Source: a candidate division LCP-89 bacterium B3_LCP (GTDB lineage Bacteria > Electryoneota > B3-LCP). From it: a DNA stretch of 64,000 nt. Every line of letters starts with the position of its first letter. The stretch's first letter is position 1. The stretch covers positions 199,022 through 263,021 of the forward strand of contig NJBN01000006.1 of assembly GCA_005223185.1 (NCBI GenBank). The letters run 5' to 3'. The notes below the pieces were generated by a model that was not told where the DNA came from, searched no databases, and saw only the letters and a list, made by a program, of their open reading frames with translations. A program made the translations under genes and the position numbers. Of this stretch, positions 16,306 through 25,353 are shown one piece after another.

Positions 16306-18162
16306 ATGAAAAACTTGTCAATTCTTATGTGCGGCTTACTGATGATAGCAGCCGCAGCGCAAATCTCCTACGCTAATGAAGAAATACCTGAAACGTTATC
16401 ATGGCCTGAGGGCTTGCCCCTGCCGGCCTGGGAAACGCCCCAGGAAAAACTGGTACCGCCCGAACCGACCGACGACGTTACCCCGCCTCCAACAGAACCG
16501 GTAACTGCCGTTCCCGAATTTGGGTTGCAGGAAGCCGTGCAGGTGGTTTATCCTTACAGTTTTGATCAAAACATTCTCATTGAGATGGTGCGTGCCTGCG
16601 AAGAGGTGGGTGTGGTCTATATTGTCGTCCCCAACACGGCATCTATGAGTAACTGTAACAGCTTGCTCATAGCCAACGGTGTACCTGTGGACAATGTGGA
16701 ATACTATATCCACGCCGTCGATGGTCAGTGGTCCCGCGATTATGGTCCACACTTCATCTGGGGAGACGTCTCCGGCGAAATCGCCATGCTCGACTGGCAG
16801 TACTACGACAGCCGCCCCAATGATGACGAGATACCGGACTACATGGCTGATCTCTGGCACATGAATTTCTACGAAACGCCCATTTACCACGAAGGGGGTA
16901 ACTACATGTCAGATGGGCACGGTACGGTCATGTGCAGTACCGTTCTCTACAATAACAATCCATCCTGGACACCAGCCCAGTGCCGGCAGGAAATAATGGA
17001 TTACTTCGGCGCATCGTCGGTGCACGTCTATGAGCGTATCCCCAATTCTCATGATGCTACCGGGCATATAGATTTGTGGGCTAAGATGCTGAACGATACC
17101 ACAATTATGGTGGCCCAATTACAGCCGACCGATCCCAATTATAACATGATCGAGCAGCATGCTGCTGCAATGGCGACTGTGCCTACGGTTTACGGCACCC
17201 CCTTCAACATAGTACGCTGTCCCATGCCGCGACCTTATCAGTACTATATCTGGTACTACTACAAGAGTTTCCTGAACAGCCTGATCTTCAACGGCAAAGT
17301 TCTTGTACCGATTTATGCAACTGAACCCGTGCTGACTCAACAGGCGCTAGACGCTTATCAGGCTGCTATGCCAGATTATGAGGTTGTCGGTATTTACTGC
17401 GACAATATCGCCTTTGCTGGTGGAGCAATCCACTGCACCACCATAGGTATCGCCGATCATATAGATGATTACTACCATGATGCCACCGTAACCGCCGATC
17501 CCGTTTCACCGCCCATTACCATACCGGCTGGTGGTGGCACCTTCGATTTCACCGCTTCGGTGACCAACAACGAAGCCGACAGCATCTACACGCAAGTTTG
17601 GTCGGAAGTTATCCTCCCCAGCAGCACAGTCTTTGGACCGCTTCTGGAGAGAAACCTGCTTCTGGCCAGCAGTGGAAGCGTTAGCCGCACGCTCACGCAG
17701 AACGTGCCTGCTGGAGCTCCGGCTGGGACCTACACCTACACCATGTATACCGGAAGCCGCCTTCCACGTGTGGTTAACGATGAGAGTTCCTTCACCTTCA
17801 CCAAGACTGCATCTGACGGCGGTATTTCCGAAGATATGACCGGTTGGTGGGCAGAAGGATGGGAAGATGTTGCAGAAACAGTTTCACCAGTTACGCCGAT
17901 GGACCACAATTTGATAACGGCACATCCCAATCCCTTCAATCCAACGACAGCACTCAGTTTCGAGTTGCGAGATGCCGGTTTAGTGGGACTTACTGTGTAC
18001 GACATTTCCGGTCGTCAGGTTGCCGAACTGGTAAATGGCTGGCGGGATGCTGGTCTGCATGAGGTCAACTTTGATGGATCATCGTTAACCTCAGGAATAT
18101 ATTTTGCCAAACTGGCTCACGCTGGCAACACCAGTACCATTAAGATGGTGTTGATGAAGTAG
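16306..18162 (+). CDS. Secreted peptidylarginine/agmatine deiminase-family enzyme with T9SS sorting domain
   Basis: 618 residues: a signal peptide (to about 23), a Pro/Glu-rich linker (to about 65), and a PAD_porph-type catalytic domain (about 70-395). The guanidine-hydrolase residues are all visible: D145 in WSRDYGP, GGNYMSDG (197-204), H254 and D256 in GHIDLW, and C377 in GGAIHCTT. These correspond to the catalytic Asp, His, Asp and Cys of agmatine deiminases and Porphyromonas peptidylarginine deiminase (PPAD). An IPAGGGTFDF domain (about 405-505) and a sorting domain with PNPFNP, ending KMVLMK, follow. Secretion by T9SS with this domain order resembles PPAD, so it may citrullinate peptides outside the cell; agmatine or free arginine remain alternative substrates. 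Confidence 0.88.
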   Translation: MKNLSILMCGLLMIAAAAQISYANEEIPETLSWPEGLPLPAWETPQEKLVPPEPTDDVTPPPTEPVTAVPEFGLQEAVQVVYPYSFDQNILIEMVRACEEVGVVYIVVPNTASMSNCNSLLIANGVPVDNVEYYIHAVDGQWSRDYGPHFIWGDVSGEIAMLDWQYYDSRPNDDEIPDYMADLWHMNFYETPIYHEGGNYMSDGHGTVMCSTVLYNNNPSWTPAQCRQEIMDYFGASSVHVYERIPNSHDATGHIDLWAKMLNDTTIMVAQLQPTDPNYNMIEQHAAAMATVPTVYGTPFNIVRCPMPRPYQYYIWYYYKSFLNSLIFNGKVLVPIYATEPVLTQQALDAYQAAMPDYEVVGIYCDNIAFAGGAIHCTTIGIADHIDDYYHDATVTADPVSPPITIPAGGGTFDFTASVTNNEADSIYTQVWSEVILPSSTVFGPLLERNLLLASSGSVSRTLTQNVPAGAPAGTYTYTMYTGSRLPRVVNDESSFTFTKTASDGGISEDMTGWWAEGWEDVAETVSPVTPMDHNLITAHPNPFNPTTALSFELRDAGLVGLTVYDISGRQVAELVNGWRDAGLHEVNFDGSSLTSGIYFAKLAHAGNTSTIKMVLMK

Positions 18163-18195
18163 ATACAGAAAACAGAAGACAGAGAACAGAAGACA

Positions 18196-18221
18196 AAAGC
18201 CTCGCATTGCGGGGCTTTTTA
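18196..18221 (+). terminator. Rho-independent terminator after the deiminase gene
   Basis: An eight-pair stem (AGCCTCGC / GCGGGGCT with one G-U), an ATT loop, flanking A-T pairs and a T run follow the stop codon at 18162. Confidence 0.8.
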
Positions 18222-18230
18222 TTTCAGTGC

Positions 18231-18259
18231 TTGATTTTAATGCCAAAATGTATTATATT
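18231..18259 (+). promoter_or_regulatory. Promoter of the M14 carboxypeptidase gene
   Basis: TTGATT (18231-18236), a 17-bp spacer and TATATT (18254-18259) lie directly after the preceding terminator and about 45 bp before the ATG at 18305. The layout matches other promoters in the window. Confidence 0.65.
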
Positions 18260-18304
18260 TAGAGTCAGCCGAAAAATTTCGATCATTTAAAGCGGAGATC
18301 CGTT

Positions 18305-20209
18305 ATGAAGTACTCACACACTTTGCTGATATTGATAATACTACTGCTGACATTGGCAGTTGTAAACGCTGAAGAACCCCCCTACATGTTAGTTCGCGTT
18401 GACGTCGAAGCTGAAATGCAGGTTATTCCCCTTTTAAGGATGGGATTGGACATTGTGGACGGAGTGAAAGGTGAATACGTTGAACTGGTCTGCCATCCTG
18501 AAGAATATACTCAGATATTAGCGCAGGGATATGCGGCAGAGATCCTGATAGAGGACATGGAACAGTTCTATGCGGATAGAGCCGCCACCGATGACATGGG
18601 CGGATATCACACCTGGTCTGAAGCAATTGATGAGATCTATCAGATTCATCTGGATCACCCTGACATAACCACCGAACCGTTTTCTATAGGTCAGACCATC
18701 GAAGGACGGGAAATGTATGTCATCAAGATTTCCGATAATCCGGAGATTGATGAAGACGAAGGGGAAGCATTCTTCAACGCGCTTATTCACGCTCGAGAGC
18801 CAATAGGTGTTGAACTGGCTTTAGGATTAGTAAACCATCTGACTGATCAATACGGATCTGATCCGTACATCACCGATCTCGTGGACAACAGGGAAATATT
18901 CGTTCTACCGGTTTTCAATGTGGACGGTTACGTTTACAATGAGACCACAAACCCGTCCGGCGGCGGTATGTGGCGCAAGAACCGGCGTGATAACGGCGGC
19001 GGTATATACGGCGTTGACTTAAACCGCAACTTCAGCTTCGATTGGGGCTATAATAACATCGGCTCATCGCCCAGTCCCGGGTCAGCAACCTATCGAGGAA
19101 CCGGACCTTTTTCCGAACCTGAAACTGAGAATGTCAGGCAGTTCTGCAACGAACACAACTTCGCTATAAACCTGAACATTCACTCATACTCCAACCTGAT
19201 GATGTACGCATGGTCAGGTCCACACCGGGGATTTACTCCTGAAGATGCGCTCTTTGCCGCCATCTCCACGACAATGATCCAATGGAACGGTTATCCCTTT
19301 GGTACCGGATGGCAGGTCCTATATGAGATGAACGGCGAAGCCAACGACTGGATGTACGGTGAACAGTCTGAAAAGCCGAGGATCTTATCGTGGTTATTTG
19401 AAGTTGGTTCGAGTTTCTGGCCGGCGCCTTCACAGATTCCTGGCCTAGTGGCTGAAAACTTGCAGCCCTGCCTCTATCTGATCGAACAGGCGCAGTATCA
19501 CATGTCGCCACGCCTCACCTTGACGCCTTATAATCCACCGATACAGATTCCCGCAGCAGGTGGAAGTTTCGATTTCAACATCGCCAGTGCGTACATCGGC
19601 GCAGAACCGGTTACGGTCAATCTATGGATTGACGTTACCCTGCCTTCAGGAACGGTCTTTGGTCCCTTGTTAGGGCCAGCACAACTGACTATGCCTTCGG
19701 GTTTCACCTTTGATCGCGATAGAACGCAGGACGTTCCAGGTAATGCACCAGAAGGGACGTACATTTACAGCGTTCATGCAGGTATCTACCCTGATATTAA
19801 CTGGCATACTGCCAGCTTCGAATTTGAGAAGCTAAGTACGGGAGATGGTGAAGGTGCTTCATCCTGGTGGAATTATGTTGATGCTCTGGATGAGTTCAGC
19901 GGGGATACCATTGGCATGGCTTCGCCGCAAGCCTCCGCGCTACCGGCTGGGCATGAGATTATGGGAAATTACCCCAATCCTTTCAATCCTCTGACAGTTA
20001 TTAGTTTCGAGTTGCGAGTTTCGAGTTTAGTGAAACTGTCAATTTACGATATTACCGGCCGTCTGGTTGTTGAACTGGTCAACGGTTGGCGAGATGCGGG
20101 TGCGTATGAGGTTAACTTCGATGGATCAGCACTGGTGTCCGGAATATACATCGCCAAGTTGATTCATGGTAGTAATACCAGTACTGCCAAGCTGGTATTG
20201 ATGAAGTAA
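18305..20209 (+). CDS. Secreted M14 zinc carboxypeptidase with T9SS sorting domain
   Basis: 634 residues with a signal peptide (to about 22), an N-terminal propeptide-like part (to about 95) and an M14 catalytic domain (about 100-400). Zinc ligands are H162 and E165 (IHAREP) and H293 (NLNIHSYS); the substrate-binding DLNRNF is at 238-243 and the general base is E366 (SWLFEVGSSFW). This is the carboxypeptidase A/T type, which removes C-terminal residues from peptides outside the cell. An IPAAGGSFDF domain (about 413-515) and a sorting domain (NYPNPFNP, ending KLVLMK) follow. It could supply substrates for the adjacent deiminase (exposed C-terminal Arg) or for peptide uptake; that link is an inference. 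Confidence 0.93.
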   Translation: MKYSHTLLILIILLLTLAVVNAEEPPYMLVRVDVEAEMQVIPLLRMGLDIVDGVKGEYVELVCHPEEYTQILAQGYAAEILIEDMEQFYADRAATDDMGGYHTWSEAIDEIYQIHLDHPDITTEPFSIGQTIEGREMYVIKISDNPEIDEDEGEAFFNALIHAREPIGVELALGLVNHLTDQYGSDPYITDLVDNREIFVLPVFNVDGYVYNETTNPSGGGMWRKNRRDNGGGIYGVDLNRNFSFDWGYNNIGSSPSPGSATYRGTGPFSEPETENVRQFCNEHNFAINLNIHSYSNLMMYAWSGPHRGFTPEDALFAAISTTMIQWNGYPFGTGWQVLYEMNGEANDWMYGEQSEKPRILSWLFEVGSSFWPAPSQIPGLVAENLQPCLYLIEQAQYHMSPRLTLTPYNPPIQIPAAGGSFDFNIASAYIGAEPVTVNLWIDVTLPSGTVFGPLLGPAQLTMPSGFTFDRDRTQDVPGNAPEGTYIYSVHAGIYPDINWHTASFEFEKLSTGDGEGASSWWNYVDALDEFSGDTIGMASPQASALPAGHEIMGNYPNPFNPLTVISFELRVSSLVKLSIYDITGRLVVELVNGWRDAGAYEVNFDGSALVSGIYIAKLIHGSNTSTAKLVLMK

Positions 20210-20233
20210 CCTTTAACCAAATCCTGAATCCCG

Positions 20234-20260
20234 AAAGGGCGAACCTCGCGTTCGCCCTTT
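20234..20260 (+). terminator. Terminator-like hairpin after the carboxypeptidase gene
   Basis: A perfect eleven-pair stem (AAAGGGCGAAC / GTTCGCCCTTT) with a CTCGC loop is followed by CCTTTTCC. The T tract is interrupted, but the stem is strong. Confidence 0.75.
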
Positions 20261-20301
20261 CCTTTTCCCCGCCATCCTTCGAACTCAAGTGAACAAAGCT
20301 C

Positions 20302-20330
20302 TTGAATTCAATAGATGGATTTCGTATATT
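20302..20330 (+). promoter_or_regulatory. Promoter directly abutting the CCA-transferase ATG
   Basis: TTGAAT (20302-20307), a 17-bp spacer and TATATT (20325-20330). The ATG at 20339 begins nine bases after the -10, where transcription would be expected to start, so the mRNA may be leaderless. Confidence 0.6.
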
Positions 20331-20338
20331 CCGGTATT

Positions 20339-21226
20339 ATGGATCCGACGCAGATAGCCGTTAGTCATCGTGAAGATGATAGTTTTAAACAGGCAGCCCA
20401 GGTTGTGTCCAACCTGCAGAAAGGCGGCTGGCGGGCTTACTTCGTGGGTGGTTGTGTGCGGGACCTGATGTTGGATTTGAAACCCCAGGACTACGACATT
20501 GCCACCGATGCCAAGCCTGAGGACGTGAAAAAGATCTTTCCGGATGCAAAAGGAGTCGGCAAGCGTTTCGGGGTCTCCATCATAGATACGCCTTCCGGCA
20601 AATTTGAGATCGCAGCATTTCGGGAGGATGGCGTTTATTACGATCACCGGCGTCCTGCGTGGGTGAAATACGCGGGCATGGCTGAGGACGCCACGCGGCG
20701 GGATTTTTCCATCAATGCGCTTTATTACGATCCTGTTGCCGGTGAAACGATTGATTTAGTTGACGGCATTCAAGACCTGAATAACCGCCTGCTCCGCATG
20801 ATTGATGACCCTTTCGAGCGGTTGGACGAGGACTGGCTGCGGCTGTTACGCGTGGTGCGTTTTGCGGCGCGTTATTCCCTGCTAATCGAAAGACGCACCT
20901 GGGACGCTTTGCGGACATTAGCGCCAATGATCCCAGGTCTGTCAGCGGAAAGATGTACTGAAGAGATGCGGTTGATGTTGCAGGATAAGAATGCTGGCAG
21001 AGCAATTGGGCTACTCAAATCCAGTGGATTGTGGCGCGCAATGTGGCCAGATCTGCCCTTTGCGAGACACAGAATCCGAAAAGTCATCAGGCTTCTTGAG
21101 AAGACCGGATCAAAATCTGCCATCTGGAAATGTTTTTTTACCGATCTACCCGAAGAAACAGTCGTCAAGACTTGTGAAAACTTAAGGCTTACTCGAGCTG
21201 AAAAAAGATCATTGGGAATAAAATAA
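20339..21226 (+). CDS. CCA-adding enzyme / poly(A) polymerase-family tRNA nucleotidyltransferase
   Basis: 295 residues from the ATG at 20339. An earlier in-frame ATG (20315) lies inside the promoter and is therefore disfavoured. The nucleotidyltransferase motif GGCVRDLMLDLKPQDYDIAT (G-G-x-V-R-D and D-x-D) is near the N-terminus, followed by EDATRRDFSINAL, DLVDGIQDL and RLLRVVRFAAR, all typical of class II CCA enzymes that build or repair tRNA 3' ends. The protein is short: the C-terminal helical tRNA-binding part, often 100 or more residues longer, is mostly absent. It may be a CC- or A-adding specialist, a poly(A) polymerase or a reduced CCA enzyme. Confidence 0.88.
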   Translation: MDPTQIAVSHREDDSFKQAAQVVSNLQKGGWRAYFVGGCVRDLMLDLKPQDYDIATDAKPEDVKKIFPDAKGVGKRFGVSIIDTPSGKFEIAAFREDGVYYDHRRPAWVKYAGMAEDATRRDFSINALYYDPVAGETIDLVDGIQDLNNRLLRMIDDPFERLDEDWLRLLRVVRFAARYSLLIERRTWDALRTLAPMIPGLSAERCTEEMRLMLQDKNAGRAIGLLKSSGLWRAMWPDLPFARHRIRKVIRLLEKTGSKSAIWKCFFTDLPEETVVKTCENLRLTRAEKRSLGIK

Positions 21227-21367
21227 TGGGATTAAGTATTTAACATGTCATGATGAGTGTAGTTTTTTACAAAACAGATGCAAGGAAGGAATTATTGTAC
21301 TAATTCAGTACTATCAGTAGTTATCAGTAAGCAAAGGAAATAACATGAATCACAATAGAAGAATCCT

Positions 21368-22900
21368 ATGAAAAACAGCAATTTTATCGGTCTACCATTT
21401 TCAGGGCAGATATCACTTTTCAAAGATGTTGATAAGGATAACTACAACAAACAGATTTTAATACCTGAAGGTTATAAAGGATTTTCTGCTTTTCACAAAT
21501 ACTGGGGTAAGAAGCCCGTTGAATATTTAGTGTTTCTAATAGAGATTCTAACTGTACCAGGTGAGATAATTCTTGATCCATTCTTAGGATCTGGTTTAAT
21601 AGTGAGAGAGGCAGTATCTCGAGGAAGGAACTTCATTGGAATAGATATAAATCCCATTTCTGTTGAAATGGCCGTTTTGTCTTTAGATTTGCCTTTATTG
21701 TCTTCATTTAAAGAAGCAATTGAGCAAATGCATATTGAAGTAAGGCCTGAAATCGAAAAGACATATAAAATGAAAGACAGTAGAATTGCGACCCATTATC
21801 TATGGGAAGGTGATTCTTTGAAATCTGTCTGGATAGCAGGTAGGGGGAAGGGTAAACGTCAAGAAATAAAACCTGATAATCATGATTTGGACAATCTTGC
21901 GAAGCATTATAACTATCAATCTGAGTTCATACGAGAAATAAAACTCTTTCAAAACTCTCGTATTAATACGTTTAAAGGCATGACAACAAGAGAAATTTTT
22001 ACTGGGAGAGCATTATTTAATATTGATCTTCTTCTTGAATATATCAACAGCCAACCGGAACAATTAAGACGCGCTTTGTTGCTGTCTCTAACAGCGGCCT
22101 CTGGCCAAATGTCCAAAATGGTATTTGCAATTACCGGTAGAGGGAAGACCAACGGCGTGCGGTCTGACAAGATTGAAGTCGGTAGTTGGGTGATCGGATA
22201 CTGGCGTCCGAAGCTACATTTCGAGATTAACGTTTGGAATTGTTTTATAAATCGAGCTTTAAAATTACAGAAACTTCTATCTGATCTTAAAAAACCTCCG
22301 CACATCCGAATAGTTAATGACTTAGATCCATTGATCGGTAATTGTGAAACAACTGCTTGTATAATTGGTTCAGATGCAAGGGTGAAAATGAATGAAATTA
22401 AGGATGAAAGTGTATCTTTAGTGCTAACTGATCCTCCACATAGTGATAGGATTCCCTATTTAGAACTTAGTGAACTATGGAACTCTATAATTGGAAGTGA
22501 GTCAGATTTTACAAAGGAGATAGTTGTTTCTAATGCTAAAGGGCGAAATAAAACAAAATCAGTTTACTCTAATGAAATGAAGAATTTCTTTTCAGAGGCA
22601 ATTAGGGTAACAAAAAAGGGTGGCTTTATAGCTTTTTTATTCAATGCCCGCGATGAATTGAGTTGGAGTTACCTGAAAGATTTTAAAGAGCTATCAGAAG
22701 GAATTGAATATGTAGGCTATTTCCCAATGGCATATTCAGCAAATTCTGTTGTCCAGGACAATAGGAAGGGTGGGTTGAAGAATGATTACATCCTAATATA
22801 CCAGAAGAACACTTCAACTTGTAGCAGTACTAATCATCTTTCTATACTAAATCACTTACCTGGTTGGTCAATTTCTTTTCCAACCTTAAAGGGAGACTAA
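21368..22900 (+). CDS. Adenine/cytosine-N4-type DNA methyltransferase of a restriction-modification pair
   Basis: 510 residues. The SAM-binding motif DPFLGSG (70-76) is preceded by FHKYWGKKP and followed by GIDINP (91-96). The catalytic motif TDPPHSD (354-360) lies far downstream, so motif I precedes motif IV with a long (~200-residue) variable, probable target-recognition region between them. This HKYW-K-KP...DPF-GSG...TDPP order occurs in COG1743-like amino-methyltransferases. The gene is visibly more AT-rich than its neighbours and ends three bases before the putative endonuclease, with which it probably forms a type II system. The recognition sequence is unknown. Confidence 0.82.
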   Translation: MKNSNFIGLPFSGQISLFKDVDKDNYNKQILIPEGYKGFSAFHKYWGKKPVEYLVFLIEILTVPGEIILDPFLGSGLIVREAVSRGRNFIGIDINPISVEMAVLSLDLPLLSSFKEAIEQMHIEVRPEIEKTYKMKDSRIATHYLWEGDSLKSVWIAGRGKGKRQEIKPDNHDLDNLAKHYNYQSEFIREIKLFQNSRINTFKGMTTREIFTGRALFNIDLLLEYINSQPEQLRRALLLSLTAASGQMSKMVFAITGRGKTNGVRSDKIEVGSWVIGYWRPKLHFEINVWNCFINRALKLQKLLSDLKKPPHIRIVNDLDPLIGNCETTACIIGSDARVKMNEIKDESVSLVLTDPPHSDRIPYLELSELWNSIIGSESDFTKEIVVSNAKGRNKTKSVYSNEMKNFFSEAIRVTKKGGFIAFLFNARDELSWSYLKDFKELSEGIEYVGYFPMAYSANSVVQDNRKGGLKNDYILIYQKNTSTCSSTNHLSILNHLPGWSISFPTLKGD

Positions 22901-22903
22901 TTT

Positions 22904-24001
22904 ATGCCTTTTACTTATGATCAAGCAGTAAGGTCCTTCAACGAGAATAAAATTAGAGAGTTATCTGAAGATTCTGAAGGATTACGTTTTCTGCTTCTTA
23001 GGTCCTTATCTAGACGCGAACAAATGGAACGTCTTATAAAGGAAACTGGCATTAAAATAGAAGCGTCTGGGGCACGGCAGCTTCTTCCTGCTATCTATCA
23101 ATCGGAAGTTGCAATTGAGGACATAAAAAAGATTATCAGAGCCATTTATTCTGAGGAAAGAAAACAGCGACAACAGTCAGAAGACGAGCTGATCAGCGAA
23201 CTCTATAAAATTAAAGTCTTCGATTGGGGAGGACTACATCAAAACAGCTTAGAAAAAACGATTGTGAATAATTACGTTAAGAAGATACGTTCTTTTAACA
23301 CACTATCGGAAAAAATTGAGGATGAGTTACACCACAGTATGCGAGCTTATGTGCAATGCTCATGGTATAACCATTGGACCTCCATAATAATCGAGGATGT
23401 TTTTAGAGATCATCATCGTGTTTTACCCGCAGTTGGTCAAATTAAACAGATAGACTTCTTCATTGATGATACACCTTTCGATTTAAAAGTCACTTATTTG
23501 CCAGAAGGATACATAAAAGAAAAGAGAAGAGATGATGGATTACGACCAGAGACAACACTTTTAAAACAAATTTCGCGCTCGCTTGGAATTCATATTGATG
23601 CAAGTCTGCCGGAGGCTCGACTTTTAGAGGATCTTTGGAATAAAATATATGATCACCCATCCGGGGACGCACGTAGTTTAATTGATGAACTAAAATCTAA
23701 GCGATTTGAGATACTTAGGGCTTGTGTATCGAATCCTGAAGAGTTAATTCGCTGGCTTTATGAAAATCAAGGAGTTAGGAGATTTGATGCATCCAACCGA
23801 TTATTCCTGGTTTTGATTAATCGCAATGACTTCTTTTCATCCTGGAAATTAAAAAGAGCTAAGCCACTTCTTGTTAACCAGATTCATAACCATCTTAATC
23901 AATTAGGAAAGCATCCAGGGCAAGAGATCACGTTCAAGTGGGACGGAGATCACTATAAAGCAGTTTCTGAATCAATTTTTATAGTTCCATCTGAAGAATA
24001 A
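22904..24001 (+). CDS. Putative type II restriction endonuclease (PD-(D/E)xK fold)
   Basis: 365 residues, no family recognised by name. A PD-(D/E)xK-like active site can be seen at I-I-I-E164-D165 ... Q-I-D184-F-F-I-D-D-T-P-F-D193-L-K195: an acidic residue on a helix, then D184-x8-D193-x-K195 on beta strands. The N-terminal third is helical and charged; the C-terminal third contains FLVLINRNDFFSSWKLKR, a typical late beta-strand/helix of such nucleases. It starts three bases after the methyltransferase stop with a GGGAGA ribosome-binding site. Context and active site together support a cognate endonuclease; alone, the call would be weak. Confidence 0.68.
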   Translation: MPFTYDQAVRSFNENKIRELSEDSEGLRFLLLRSLSRREQMERLIKETGIKIEASGARQLLPAIYQSEVAIEDIKKIIRAIYSEERKQRQQSEDELISELYKIKVFDWGGLHQNSLEKTIVNNYVKKIRSFNTLSEKIEDELHHSMRAYVQCSWYNHWTSIIIEDVFRDHHRVLPAVGQIKQIDFFIDDTPFDLKVTYLPEGYIKEKRRDDGLRPETTLLKQISRSLGIHIDASLPEARLLEDLWNKIYDHPSGDARSLIDELKSKRFEILRACVSNPEELIRWLYENQGVRRFDASNRLFLVLINRNDFFSSWKLKRAKPLLVNQIHNHLNQLGKHPGQEITFKWDGDHYKAVSESIFIVPSEE

Positions 24002-24253
24002 AAGGGTTATCATCGATAGTGCTAATTCTAAAATAACCCATACATGATAAATACCTAGAACCTAAATCACTTTATCCGCAGAAAACAGAAAATGCCTTTA
24101 ATACTGCTTTCAAAGCTGACCCAGTAATGGTAGAGGTGAAAACTTAAGTCGAAAGGTATAAAGCAGGGTTGGTAGGGTTTTATTCCAGAGATAAGTATAT
24201 ATAAATTCACGGTTTGTTAAAGAAGTAATTCTGTAAAATACGACTAAAACATC

Positions 24254-24658
24254 ATGCCTTCCAAAGATGAAGAGATCGCCTTCCTGATTAAAGCGGCTAA
24301 GGTAGCTAAGAAATTTGCCCGCGCCAAATACTCAAAATTCGAAGTTGGAGCCGCCTTGCAGACCAAGGATGGTCAAGTGTTCGTGGGATGCAATGTAGAG
24401 TCATCTTCGTACGGTTTGACCGTATGTGCAGAACGGGTAGCGCTCTTCAAGGCGTTATCAGAAGGTGCTGACGATTTCCTACGGCTTGCAATCGTAACCA
24501 ATTCGAAAACCCCGACGTCGCCCTGCGGAGCCTGCCGACAGTTGCTCTTCGATTATGCTCCGGGAATAGAGATCATTCTGGCTGGAAATGACGGGGAACC
24601 CATAATCATCAATTCAGAAGAATTATACCCAAGACCTTTCGGCGATCATGACTTGTGA
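24254..24658 (+). CDS. cdd: Cytidine deaminase
   Basis: 134 residues, the size of the homotetrameric class. Zinc and catalytic residues are C58-A-E60 (TVCAERVAL) and P90-C91-G-A-C94 (SPCGACRQLL). It deaminates cytidine and deoxycytidine to uridine and deoxyuridine in the cytoplasm. It is followed 41 bp later by uridine kinase and then thymidine kinase, forming a pyrimidine-salvage operon. The C-terminus (LYPRPFGDHDL) resembles the usual LLPxxFxxxDL ending, so the gene is complete. Confidence 0.96.
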   Translation: MPSKDEEIAFLIKAAKVAKKFARAKYSKFEVGAALQTKDGQVFVGCNVESSSYGLTVCAERVALFKALSEGADDFLRLAIVTNSKTPTSPCGACRQLLFDYAPGIEIILAGNDGEPIIINSEELYPRPFGDHDL

Positions 24659-24699
24659 CCGCATTCAACTGGGAATCATAAACATCAGCAGATTTAACA

Positions 24700-25353
24700 A
24701 TGTATAGTGCGAATATAAATCCGAATAAAAAAGGCATCCTGATTGGTATTGCAGGCGGCACCGGGTCGGGGAAGACTACGGCAGCGAAGAACATCCTGCG
24801 CGGCTTGGGGTCCAAAGATGTAGCGATCGTGACTCAGGATTCCTACTATTTCGATCTATCGGATCTGCCGCAGAGCAATCTGCGCCACCACAATTTTGAC
24901 CACCCAGACGCAATTGATCGAACGCTACTCTTCGACCACATGAGGACGCTGCTATCCGGCGGAATGGTGGATCAGCATATTTACGATTATTCCGAACACT
25001 GCCGCACCGGTGAATTCAGGTCAGTCGGACCGCATACCATCATCGTCCTGGAGGGCATTCTGGTTCTGTACTATCCTGAACTGCGCGAAATGATGGACAT
25101 CAAAGTCTTCGTCGATACTGATGACGACATCCGCTTGATGCGGCGGCTACGCAGGGACATTCAGGAACGGGGGCGTACCATGGAAATGGTTTTAGAACAG
25201 TACATGGAAACCGTGCGCCTCATGCACGAACAGTTCGTCATACCCACCAAACGATATGCCGATATAATCATTCCTGAAGGTGGTAAGAAATTAGTAGCTA
25301 TCGATCTTCTACGAACAAAAATCAAGCAGTTACTCCAGGAAAGAGGATTATAA
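24700..25353 (+). CDS. udk: Uridine kinase
   Basis: 217 residues. The Walker A motif is AGGTGSGKTTAAKN (about 18-31). QDSYYFDLSDLPQSNLRHHN (about 46-65) and NFDHPDAIDRTLL are characteristic of uridine/cytidine kinases, as is VLEGILVLYYPELREMMDIKVFVDTD. It phosphorylates uridine and cytidine to UMP and CMP. Its last base is shared with the start of tdk (TAATG), so the two are translationally coupled. It lies in the cdd-udk-tdk operon. Confidence 0.96.
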   Translation: MYSANINPNKKGILIGIAGGTGSGKTTAAKNILRGLGSKDVAIVTQDSYYFDLSDLPQSNLRHHNFDHPDAIDRTLLFDHMRTLLSGGMVDQHIYDYSEHCRTGEFRSVGPHTIIVLEGILVLYYPELREMMDIKVFVDTDDDIRLMRRLRRDIQERGRTMEMVLEQYMETVRLMHEQFVIPTKRYADIIIPEGGKKLVAIDLLRTKIKQLLQERGL

